This document shows, one piece after another, positions 1 through 6,430 of a stretch of 10,917 nucleotides of DNA (position 1 is the first letter of the stretch; each line of letters opens with the position of its first letter). The position numbers and the translations under genes are program-made. The stretch is from NCBI GenBank assembly GCA_964628285.1, contig CAZVNP010000072.1, forward strand, positions 1 through 10,917. The letters are read 5' to 3'. The notes under the pieces are model-generated. The model was not told the DNA's origin. It was given only the letters and a program-made list of their open reading frames with translations, and ran no database searches. This DNA comes from JAPLDP01 sp964628285 (GTDB lineage Bacteria > Bacteroidota > Bacteroidia > Bacteroidales > JAGONC01).

Positions 1-2
1 CT

Positions 3-485
3 AAACTTATGTTGATCGCACAAGCACCTGGGGAGAAGGAAGATAAAGAGGGGAGAATGTTCATCGGTCCCTCGGGAAAAGTATTGGATGAATTATTGAA
101 AATGGCTTTTATCAACAGGGAAGAAATCTATATGACGAATTTGATTAAATGTATGCTCCCAAAATACCGGAAACCAAAAGAGGATGAAATTGAAAATTGC
201 AGCCGGTACCTAAGTAAAGAGATTGAATTGATAAATCCTAAAGTATTGGTTCCCCTGGGTTATCATTCAACCAAATACATTTTTAAGAGATACACTGGTC
301 CGTTGCCATCCAAAAAAGAATTTCACACAGTTTATGGCAAGTTATTTTTAGCAGGAGATAAAAAAGTCCTCCCTCTCTCCCATCCCGCTGCACTTCTTTA
401 TAATCCCTCCTTTAAGAAAGATTTGTCAAATTTGAACGTTTGTCCCTCCGCTCCGGCGAAGGAATTTAGTTCAACACCGGTATAA
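3..485 (+). CDS. Uracil-DNA glycosylase, family 4-like (5' partial)
   Basis: Base-excision repair enzyme that removes uracil from DNA. The reading frame is open to the window edge, so the true start lies upstream and the ATG at 9 is probably internal. Numbering from that ATG: motif 1 is AQAPGEKED (residues 4-12; the family usually has GEAPG, so the usual Glu is Gln here), followed by G-R-x-F-I-G-x-S-G. Cys48 and Cys64 have the 16-residue spacing of the third and fourth iron-sulfur ligands of family 4 enzymes; the first two ligands would be in the missing N-terminus. The catalytic-loop motif HPAALLYNP begins at His125. After NPSFKKDLSNLNV (about residue 144) the last 14 residues look unlike the helix that normally ends the family, and the DNA there resembles a repeat element. 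The family assignment is firm; activity is not certain given the Gln and the altered tail. Confidence 0.85.
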   Translation, partial: KLMLIAQAPGEKEDKEGRMFIGPSGKVLDELLKMAFINREEIYMTNLIKCMLPKYRKPKEDEIENCSRYLSKEIELINPKVLVPLGYHSTKYIFKRYTGPLPSKKEFHTVYGKLFLAGDKKVLPLSHPAALLYNPSFKKDLSNLNVCPSAPAKEFSSTPV

Positions 486-587
486 TGCAAAGGCTGCGAA
501 GTGGCACCTTAGATAGGAACGTGGGACCCGATTTTGTATCTTTCTCAGGAAAAATGGTGTAATGGAACGCTTACGATATCATACCGG
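477..587. repeat. Intergenic segment bounded by a 7-bp inverted repeat
   Basis: CCGGTAT at 477-483 is matched by its reverse complement ATACCGG at 581-587. The stretch between the glycosylase stop and the methyltransferase start (486-636) contains no ORF, tRNA or rRNA that I can recognise, and no clear promoter. The bounded segment could be a decayed mobile element or a structured RNA, or the short inverted repeat could be chance. Confidence 0.25.
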
Positions 588-636
588 CAGACCATAAGTA
601 AGCATACTGATAGATTGAATAAAATAACTTGAAGAT

Positions 637-1278
637 ATGAATGTTTTTCTTAGACAGGATGTAGCGGAAAATTATGATAGCTATTACAAAACTGATTTTG
701 GCAAAAAGGTCGATAAGCTTGAAAAAAAAATTATATCAGAGCTTTTAAATGACATACAAAAAGAAAAATTGTTGGATATAGGTTGTGGTACAGGTCATTG
801 GACTGATTTTTTCGTTCGACATGGCTTTCAGGTAACCGGGGTTGATAGTTCTGAATCAATGTTGAATATTGCAAAACGTAAAAATATTAAGGCTCAGTTT
901 ATATTAGCAAATTCCGAAAATCTTCCATTTGAAGATGAGAGTTATAGCATAATAACTTCTATCACCATGCTTGAATTTGTGGAAAACCAAGATAAAGCAA
1001 TTCGGGAATTATACAGAATTCTGAAAAAAGGTGGTTGGCTGATAATTGGTTGTCTGAATGCTGACTCGACTATCGGAATGAATAATAAAAAAGACGAGGT
1101 ATTTAAGCACGCAAATCTGTTCAGGATAAGTGATTTAAAATCAATGTTCTACCAGTTTAAATTATTAAAGATAAATCAGGGTGTATACGTGAAAGAAAAT
1201 TATGAGATTATTGAGCCATTAAATAACTTAAGTAATATTGAACCTGCTTTTATTGGGTTGCTTTTACAAAAATTATAG
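637..1278 (+). CDS. Class I SAM-dependent methyltransferase
   Basis: Soluble methyltransferase of 213 residues that uses S-adenosylmethionine; the acceptor substrate cannot be read from the sequence. Motif I LDIGCGTGH is at residues 46-54, the acidic residue ending strand 2 is Asp70 (VTGVDSS), the motif resembling ENLPFEDESYSII is at 94-106, and RILKKGGWLII at 127-137 is the usual helix-strand after motif III. This is the Methyltransf_11/25 type found in small-molecule and ubiquinone-type methylases. The ATG at 637 follows an AT-rich leader with no strong ribosome binding site. Its stop is only 2 bp before the next ATG, so the two genes are almost certainly co-transcribed and translationally coupled. 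Fold assignment is firm; a specific function would be a guess. Confidence 0.9.
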   Translation: MNVFLRQDVAENYDSYYKTDFGKKVDKLEKKIISELLNDIQKEKLLDIGCGTGHWTDFFVRHGFQVTGVDSSESMLNIAKRKNIKAQFILANSENLPFEDESYSIITSITMLEFVENQDKAIRELYRILKKGGWLIIGCLNADSTIGMNNKKDEVFKHANLFRISDLKSMFYQFKLLKINQGVYVKENYEIIEPLNNLSNIEPAFIGLLLQKL

Positions 1279-1280
1279 AG

Positions 1281-1523
1281 ATGATAATTACCATTGAGAT
1301 AAGCTATTATCCTTTAACCGAGGAATATCACATTCCGATAAATACTTTTATCCAAACTTTATCAAGTGCCGGATTGACTGTTGAAACAGGGAAAATGAGT
1401 TCCGTTATCACTGGAGAGTATGAAAACGTAATGAAAAGTTTGACTGTTTCAATGAAGCATCTGATGGAACAGTATCCCTCTGTATTTAGCATGAAAATTT
1501 CTAATTCATGCCCAGTTAAATAA
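1281..1523 (+). CDS. YkoF/MTH1187-like thiamine-binding family protein
   Basis: Small protein of 80 residues. The opening IEISYYPL, the stretch NTFIQTLSSAGLTVETGKMSSVITGEYENVM and a following amphipathic helix match the beta-alpha-beta-beta-alpha-beta pattern of the MTH1187/YkoF (thiamine-binding, PF01910-type) family, whose members are short stand-alone domains or tandem copies. YkoF binds thiamine or hydroxymethylpyrimidine, but most single-domain members have no tested ligand. The gene starts 2 bp after the methyltransferase stop, which suggests joint expression and possibly a shared substrate. Slightly shorter than the roughly 90-100 residues common for the family. The family call comes from pattern recognition and is moderately sure; ligand binding is not shown. 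Confidence 0.65.
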   Translation: MIITIEISYYPLTEEYHIPINTFIQTLSSAGLTVETGKMSSVITGEYENVMKSLTVSMKHLMEQYPSVFSMKISNSCPVK

Positions 1524-1786
1524 AAATACGTTTGTCAACATGCGATCATGCGCAATGCGGGGCGATGCGATAACTTAAAACGTATGAGCAATAGACAAAA
1601 ATACTAGGGTCTGATTGGTAAGTGCAATGAAAAACCCACACCGCGCATAACGCCAACCATCACCAGTCATATCAGGATATTGCCATCACGATAGTTTGTG
1701 TCATCATTGATAAACTTTTCGTTACCTGGATTTGTTAATCATTTTTAACTTCTCATAATCATTTGTAACCAAATACTCAATAAGAT
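1524..1786. other. Intergenic region upstream of katG
   Basis: There is no credible gene in these 263 bp. At the left, ATGCG occurs four times within 1540-1571 (at 1540, 1548, 1555 and 1565), twice as ATGCGAT; GCGCAT at 1643-1648 is an inverted match to ATGCGC at 1548-1553. The AT-rich last 60 bp before katG contain a possible promoter: TTTG at 1731-1734 and TAATCATTTG at 1756-1765, which is an imperfect match to the Bacteroidota TAnnTTTG element (two extra bases). No convincing Fur, PerR or OxyR site was found. Confidence 0.4.
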
Positions 1787-3994
1787 ATGGAAAATAATAC
1801 GAACAATACAAGTAAAAGCCCTGTTACCGGGGCAATGAAAAAACAGAGTGTCGGCTCCGGCGGAATAAAAAACCGCGAATGGTGGCCTAATCAGTTAAAA
1901 TTGAACATACTGCGACAACACTTTTCACTATCCAACCCCGTGGCCGAAGATTTTAACTACACCGAAGAATTTAAAAGTTTAGACTATTACGCTTTGAAAA
2001 AAGATCTTCACAAGCTGATGACCGACTCCCAGGATTGGTGGCCGGCAGATTTTGGACACTACGGACCGTTGTTCATCCGTATGGCATGGCACGGGGCAGG
2101 TACGTACCGCATAGGCGACGGTCGTGGCGGCGCCGGAAGCGGGCAACAACGCTTTGCACCGCTTAACAGCTGGCCCGATAATGTCAACCTCGACAAGGCA
2201 CGCCGATTACTCTGGCCCATCAAGCAAAAGTATGGCCGGAAAATATCATGGGCCGACCTTATGGTTCTTGCCGGTAATGTCGCCTTGGAATCGATGGGAT
2301 TTAAAACCTTTGGATTTGGCGGCGGACGTAAAGATATATGGGAACCCGACGAGGATGTGTACTGGGGTTCCGAAACCAGGTGGTTAGGAGATGATAAACG
2401 TTACTCCGGCGAACATGACCTTGACAATCCTCTGGCGGCAGTGCAAATGGGGTTGATCTATGTGAATCCGGAAGGGCCGGGCGGCAATCCTGACCCGGTT
2501 GCAGCGGCTAAGGATATCCGCGGGACGTTTGCCCGCATGGCCATGAATGATTATGAAACAGTGGCACTTATTGCCGGCGGGCACACCTTTGGTAAAACGC
2601 ACGGCGCCGGAGATGCGGCACTTGTGGGTCCTGAACCCGAAGCGGCCGGAATTGAAGAGCAGGGCCTGGGATGGAAAAGTAAATTTGGCTCGGGAAAAGG
2701 AGGCGACACCATCAGCAGCGGTCTGGAAGTGACATGGACACAGACACCGGCAAGATGGAGTCATTATTTCTTTCAAAACCTGTTCAACTACGAATGGGAG
2801 CTGACAAAAAGCCCGGCCGGCGCACATCAATGGGTTGCAAAAAATGCCGGTGCTGTCGTTCCCGATGCCCACGACGCATCTAAAAAGCACCCTCCAACAA
2901 TGCTTACTACCGACCTTTCTTTACGTTTCGATCCCGTTTATGAAAAAATTTCAAGACGTTTCCTTGAGAATCCCGATGAATTTGCCGACGCTTTTGCCCG
3001 TGCCTGGTTTAAGCTGACACACCGCGATATGGGACCACGGTCACGCTACCTGGGTCCTGAAGTACCCACGGAAGAACTCATCTGGCAGGATCCGATACCT
3101 GCCGTGGATCATCCGTTGATCGATGAGAAGGATATGGCAGCATTAAAAGCTAACGTATTAAATTCAGGACTATCCGTATCCCAGCTGGTATCGACTGCCT
3201 GGGCTTCGGCCTCCACTTTTCGCGGGTCCGACAAACGTGGCGGCGCCAACGGTGCCCGCATACGTCTTGTCCCACAAAAAGACTGGGCTGTTAATAACCC
3301 TGCTCAACTGGCAAAAGCATTGGAAACGCTGGAAGCTATCCGGGAAAAATTCAACAGGGTTCAATCTGACGGGAAAAAGGTTTCCCTTGCCGACCTTATT
3401 GTCCTGGCAGGCTGTGCAGGTGTTGAAAAAGCTGCAAAAGATGCAGGTTTTAATGTCACCGTTCCTTTCATTCCGGGGCGTATGGATGCATCGCAGGAGC
3501 AAACCGACGTGAATTCTTTCGCCGTACTGGAGCCGGCAGCCGATGGTTTCCGCAATTATGTCAAAACGAAATACTCCATACCGACAGAAGAGTTACTGGT
3601 CGATAAAGCCCGGTTGCTGACATTGACCGCTCCTGAAATGACCGTTCTAGTTGGCGGCATGCGTGTATTGAACACTAACTTTGACCATTCCAAGCATGGC
3701 GTTTTCACGAAACATCCGGAAACCCTTACCAACGATTTCTTTGTCAACCTACTCGACATGGGTACCGTCTGGAAACCGGCTTCCGGGTCTAATGAAACCT
3801 TTGAAGGATACGATCGCACTAACGGCGCCTTGAAATTTACAGGAACGCGGGTCGATCTTATCTTCGGTTCCAACTCTGAACTCAGAGCCCTGGCCGAGGT
3901 GTACGGAAGCTCAGACGCTCAGGAAAAATTTGTAAAGGATTTTGTAGCGGCATGGAACAAGGTGATGAACCTCGATCGCTTTGATCTGGATTGA
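1787..3994 (+). CDS. katG: Catalase-peroxidase (HPI)
   Basis: Bifunctional haem enzyme that decomposes hydrogen peroxide (catalase) and oxidises small donors (peroxidase), usually cytoplasmic and active as a dimer. At 735 residues it has the normal length, with the two peroxidase-like halves. The N-terminal half carries the distal triad Arg98, Trp101, His102 (RMAWHGAGTYR) and the proximal His266 (GGHTFGKTHG) with Asp376 and Trp324. The residues forming the KatG-specific Met-Tyr-Trp crosslink are all present: Trp101, Tyr225 (YVNPEGP) and Met251 (RMAMND). The switch arginine that tunes catalase activity corresponds to Arg413 in HRDMGP. No frameshift or missing catalytic residue was seen, so the enzyme should be active. 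It stands alone, without an adjacent peroxide regulator. Its codons look more GC-rich than those of the flanking genes except the MFS gene. Confidence 0.98.
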   Translation: MENNTNNTSKSPVTGAMKKQSVGSGGIKNREWWPNQLKLNILRQHFSLSNPVAEDFNYTEEFKSLDYYALKKDLHKLMTDSQDWWPADFGHYGPLFIRMAWHGAGTYRIGDGRGGAGSGQQRFAPLNSWPDNVNLDKARRLLWPIKQKYGRKISWADLMVLAGNVALESMGFKTFGFGGGRKDIWEPDEDVYWGSETRWLGDDKRYSGEHDLDNPLAAVQMGLIYVNPEGPGGNPDPVAAAKDIRGTFARMAMNDYETVALIAGGHTFGKTHGAGDAALVGPEPEAAGIEEQGLGWKSKFGSGKGGDTISSGLEVTWTQTPARWSHYFFQNLFNYEWELTKSPAGAHQWVAKNAGAVVPDAHDASKKHPPTMLTTDLSLRFDPVYEKISRRFLENPDEFADAFARAWFKLTHRDMGPRSRYLGPEVPTEELIWQDPIPAVDHPLIDEKDMAALKANVLNSGLSVSQLVSTAWASASTFRGSDKRGGANGARIRLVPQKDWAVNNPAQLAKALETLEAIREKFNRVQSDGKKVSLADLIVLAGCAGVEKAAKDAGFNVTVPFIPGRMDASQEQTDVNSFAVLEPAADGFRNYVKTKYSIPTEELLVDKARLLTLTAPEMTVLVGGMRVLNTNFDHSKHGVFTKHPETLTNDFFVNLLDMGTVWKPASGSNETFEGYDRTNGALKFTGTRVDLIFGSNSELRALAEVYGSSDAQEKFVKDFVAAWNKVMNLDRFDLD

Positions 3995-4020
3995 TCTTTC
4001 ACTTAACCATATTATAACTG

Positions 4021-4185
4021 TTGAGGGCAGGGTTGGCAGTTGGTAGTTGGCAGTTGGTAGTTGGCAGTTGGGGGAGGGTGAGTTGGAGGGAGAGGCCTTC
4101 GGCGTTCGGAAATCGGCCATCGTGTAATCGTTTAATCTCCTTGCCTCTCCCCGCCCTGTATCTGTTCCCCGCTTGCCACTGAATT
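4021..4185 (+). repeat. Composite intergenic repeat, copy A
   Basis: Begins 26 bp after the katG stop. Six 7-bp units at 4032-4073 alternate GTTGGCA and GTTGGTA, the last reading GTTGGGG. A G-rich stretch and CCTTCGG follow, then GGCCATCG (4115-4122) and two degenerate 8-bp core units TGTAATCG and TTTAATCT (4123-4138). A C/T-rich tract CTCCTTGCCTCTCCCCGCCC comes next. The closing arm is degenerate (CTTGCCACTGA near 4172). It is in the same orientation as the copy at 7831 and opposite to the copy at 9927. Confidence 0.75.
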
Positions 4186-4221
4186 ACAAAAACAGGCAAT
4201 GAATTATATGATTAAAAGTGT

Positions 4222-4229
4222 TAAATTTG
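4222..4229 (+). promoter_or_regulatory. Possible -7 element of a Bacteroidota promoter
   Basis: TAAATTTG fits the TAnnTTTG -7 consensus exactly and lies 26 bp before the lipoprotein ATG. No TTTG is visible at the expected distance upstream, so this rests on the -7 element alone. Confidence 0.35.
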
Positions 4230-4255
4230 ATCTTTGATTTAACCTCATCCACTCA

Positions 4256-4771
4256 ATGATTATGAAAACATTCTATTACACCGTGATCATTGCCACCTTC
4301 CTATCGATTCTCATGACAGGTTGTAAAAATGACAATAGTGGTCAGCCGGTTGTTTCCGGAAAATTGATACGGAAATCCGGATGCTTAAATGAAAAATCAG
4401 GCTCTCTTCTTATGATGACTCCTGATACCCTCTCCTGTGCGGAATATTTCTTTTATCCTTCAACCAATAAACTTTTGATTGATCATTATAATGCAGGATT
4501 TAATTGTTGTCCCGGTGATATCGGATGCAACTTTTCATTGGACCATGATACGATAATAATCAGGGAATTTGAAACCGATCAGCCATGTAAATGTAACTGT
4601 ATGTACAATCTGGAAATTGAATTATCCGGAATTGAATCAACATCATACCAGATAAAGTTTGTGGAGCCTTATTGCGGGGACCAGGAAAAACTCATCTTCG
4701 GAGTAGACTTATCAGTTGTAACTCAGGGATCTTATTGTGTCATAAGAAAAGAATATCCGTGGGGTGAGTAA
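4256..4771 (+). CDS. Cysteine-rich lipoprotein of unknown function
   Basis: Predicted exported lipoprotein of 171 residues. Residues 1-22 form a signal peptide with a hydrophobic core (YYTVIIATFLSILMT), and the lipobox LMTGC places the lipidated cysteine at 23. The ATG at 4262 (two codons in) would serve equally well as start. The mature part contains ten further cysteines: 43, 61, 84, 85, 91, 111, 113, 115, 140 and 161, clustered as NCCPGDIGC and CKCNC, with His and Asp residues nearby (DHYNAGFNCC, DHDT). Such clusters suggest disulfides or metal binding in the periplasm or on the outer membrane. It is predicted to be mostly beta-strand. I recall similar hypothetical lipoproteins in Bacteroidota but no characterised relative. 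The next gene is 47 bp downstream and could be co-transcribed. Confidence 0.8.
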   Translation: MIMKTFYYTVIIATFLSILMTGCKNDNSGQPVVSGKLIRKSGCLNEKSGSLLMMTPDTLSCAEYFFYPSTNKLLIDHYNAGFNCCPGDIGCNFSLDHDTIIIREFETDQPCKCNCMYNLEIELSGIESTSYQIKFVEPYCGDQEKLIFGVDLSVVTQGSYCVIRKEYPWGE

Positions 4772-4818
4772 CCTTTGTAAAATTGCTTGCAAGGAAAATA
4801 TAAAATGGAGATAACAAG

Positions 4819-5382
4819 ATGTTAAGCATGTATCTTTGTATCGGGATATGCGCTGTCATATGGATTGTTAATGGCATTTGGTTAATCCAGGCAGCCATGG
4901 AACATATAACCAGTGAAATCTATATGCACATCGGTTTAGGTATTTTTTTTAGTTTGTTGGCACTGGAACTTACCATCGGTATGCATGGAGCCTGGACACA
5001 TTTTAAAATTTCCTGGTTGGCAGTGATCGGCTGGATTCTTTATGTCCCTTCAGCTGTTCTGGTCTTCAGCTCAATAATCGAACTTAAGCGGAGAGGTAAA
5101 CCAAAAACTGCTGATTTTACTGCTACCACTACTTTTATTAACAGAGGTATATATGGCCTTATTCGCCAGCCTATGACGTTAGGATTAGCCATTTGGACCA
5201 TTGCTCTGATTTTGGTTTTTCAATCCGTTCTTACCGTAATTTTAGGCTTAATATCATTATTTTGTTTCTGGATGTCAGCCAGAAAAGAGAGCAAATATAA
5301 TATAATGAAATTCGGGGATACTTACAGGGAATATATGGAAAGAGTTTCCATGTGGAATATTTTAAAGGGATTGAGAAAGTGA
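4819..5382 (+). CDS. Membrane methyltransferase, isoprenylcysteine/phospholipid methyltransferase type
   Basis: Integral membrane protein of 187 residues with hydrophobic segments near 4-25, 34-54, 65-88 and 119-152 (the last probably a helical hairpin). The C-terminal half follows the ICMT/PEMT pattern: NRGIYGLIRQPMTLG at 108-122, a helix pair, then ARKESKYNIMKFGDTYREYM at 154-173. In this fold these parts build the SAM site in the membrane. Most relatives have R-H-P-M-Y at the first motif; here it is R-Q-P-M-T, so a usually conserved His is Gln. The acceptor could be a lipid, a prenylated or thiol compound, or unknown; bacterial members are rarely characterised. GGAG at 4806-4809 is a plausible ribosome binding site for the ATG at 4819. 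Family call is good; substrate unknown. Confidence 0.75.
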   Translation: MLSMYLCIGICAVIWIVNGIWLIQAAMEHITSEIYMHIGLGIFFSLLALELTIGMHGAWTHFKISWLAVIGWILYVPSAVLVFSSIIELKRRGKPKTADFTATTTFINRGIYGLIRQPMTLGLAIWTIALILVFQSVLTVILGLISLFCFWMSARKESKYNIMKFGDTYREYMERVSMWNILKGLRK

Positions 5383-5718
5383 TGGACAATGACTTCATTT
5401 ATAGGCAAAACGATAATCACTGGTATGTACCCCAGGGCAAGTTGAGCTTGCGAAATGCCGCTTCAGCGGCGCCCTGAATCCAATTTCCGCCCCAAAGGGC
5501 GGAGTATTATACCCTCCGCCTCCGGTCCCGCCACAGGCGGGATTCAACTTACAAATTTTAATTCACTACGTTCTTAATATTTGAGTTTCACAAATAAAAT
5601 TCCGCAACAAAGTCTTTGGAAAACAGTTTAAAAACAATAGGACTAAGATTGTCACGAATTATAACAGGCCGTCGTCAGCCGGTTAACTGTCAGGTGTAAT
5701 GGGAAATGCTTCTTGCTT
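5383..5718. other. Intergenic region with palindromic element, no gene
   Basis: This 336-bp stretch between the membrane methyltransferase and the kinase has no credible ORF. Its left half holds the nested hairpin element listed separately at 5433-5550. The right half (5551-5718) is AT-rich and shows no clear promoter, RNA gene or terminator with a T-tract. Confidence 0.6.
5433..5550. repeat. Nested palindromic (REP-like) element
   Basis: Several inverted repeats are packed into 118 bp. An outer pair AAGTTGA (5439-5445) and TCAACTT (5544-5550) frames the element. Inside are CAGGGC (5433-5438) with GCCCTG (5471-5476), enclosing the hairpin GCCGC-TTCA-GCGGC (5457-5470). Next comes TCCGCCC-CAAA-GGGCGGA (5486-5503), with an alternative pairing GGCGGAG (5498-5504) with CTCCGCC (5514-5520). 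The last is TCCCGCC-ACA-GGCGGGA (5526-5542). The base composition is far more GC-rich than the flanks. This resembles dispersed palindromic repeats of the REP type; none of the hairpins is followed by a T-run, so terminator function is not supported. Confidence 0.8.
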
Positions 5719-6219
5719 ATGTTGATTATAGTTTGCGGTCTCCAGGGGGCCGGAAAATCAGTTGTCGCAGCTAAAATTGCCGAAAAAACGGATGCTGTTT
5801 TACTGCGAACTGATGTCATCAGAAAAGAGCTGATCCGGCATCCGACTTACGGCAAAGAAGAAATAGAAAGCATTTATGATGAAATGTTCGCAAGAGCAAA
5901 AAGATTATTGTCGGAGAACCGTACTGTCATTTTAGATGCCACATTCGCCGAAAAACAGAACAGGCATCACGCTGAAAAGATAGCTGATGATGCCGGATGT
6001 CCGTATGAAATTGTCGAGGTCATTTGCCCGGATGAAGCAATCATCAGGGAGAGACTGAAGAAAAGGACGGAAGGCGAGAGTGAAGCACATTATGAACAAT
6101 ATCTGTTATACAAAACACTTTTTGAGCCGATTACCGAAAAGCATATCATCATAGATAACTCGGGAACGCTCGAAGAAACGAATAAGCAAATTGATAAACT
6201 TCTAACGGCAAATACCTGA
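5719..6219 (+). CDS. AAA_33-type P-loop ATP-binding kinase-like protein
   Basis: Soluble nucleotide-binding protein of 166 residues. The Walker A motif GLQGAGKS is at residues 7-14, TDVIRKEL at 31-38 lies where this family (AAA_33, related to zeta-toxin and polynucleotide kinases) keeps its substrate-side Asp, VILDATF at 70-76 is the Walker B-like strand, and RERLKKRTEGESEAHYEQY at 110-128 is the arginine-containing lid, followed by the family's FEPI. Similar domains occur alone or fused behind aminoglycoside phosphotransferase-like domains; small-molecule phosphorylation is the likely reaction but the substrate is unknown. The ATG at 5719 puts the P-loop directly after the first strand as expected; an in-frame TTG at 5713 would add two residues. 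No antitoxin-like gene is adjacent, so a toxin role is not indicated. Confidence 0.8.
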   Translation: MLIIVCGLQGAGKSVVAAKIAEKTDAVLLRTDVIRKELIRHPTYGKEEIESIYDEMFARAKRLLSENRTVILDATFAEKQNRHHAEKIADDAGCPYEIVEVICPDEAIIRERLKKRTEGESEAHYEQYLLYKTLFEPITEKHIIIDNSGTLEETNKQIDKLLTANT

Positions 6220-6226
6220 TTTTGGA

Positions 6227-6254
6227 GTTGGCAGTTGGCAATTGGCAGTTGGCA
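6227..6254 (+). repeat. Composite intergenic repeat, copy B (7-bp array only)
   Basis: Four 7-bp units, GTTGGCA, GTTGGCA, ATTGGCA and GTTGGCA, starting 8 bp after the kinase stop codon. The core array and closing arm seen in the other copies are missing. The rest of the gap up to 6430 shows no gene and no clear promoter. Confidence 0.75.
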
Positions 6255-6430
6255 ATGAAAAGGGCGGTCTTCATCTGACTGTTGCTACTGGTTGCGGGGA
6301 TAATAATTTGCTCCCGGGGGACAGGATTTCCAAAAGTCAACGGCCCTTAATTTGGACAGGCACCGCCGGGTAAAACGCGTGATAAAACAAAGTGTGCCCT
6401 TAAGTATGACAGAAAACAAAGAGTATCGAT

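Noticed and set aside
1691..1720. ATAG-containing stretch that could be an OxyR site upstream of katG
   Set aside because: Only the first ATAG matches; the following CTAT-type quarter sites do not, so there is no real support.
2384..2890. 168-residue minus-strand ORF inside katG, plus other ORFs within katG and the MFS gene
   Set aside because: These are shadow frames of conserved, GC-richer genes; the + strand frames carry all the catalytic motifs.
4032..4073. CRISPR array
   Set aside because: The units are contiguous 7-mers with no spacers, and no cas genes are present.
3911..4199. Minus-strand ORFs with peptides such as NCQLPTANYQLPT, also seen at 6149-6340
   Set aside because: These are translations of the GTTGGCA repeat arrays: the 7-bp unit read on the reverse strand gives QLPTANC-like peptides. 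They overlap katG or the kinase and have no homologue-like features.
5719..6219. Zeta-type toxin of a toxin-antitoxin pair
   Set aside because: The P-loop fold is related, but no small antitoxin gene is adjacent and the protein lacks the larger zeta-toxin body.
6307..6354. TTTG pair upstream of the MFS gene as a promoter
   Set aside because: The two TTTG motifs are about 40 bp apart and the second lacks a proper TAnnTTTG, so spacing and sequence do not fit.
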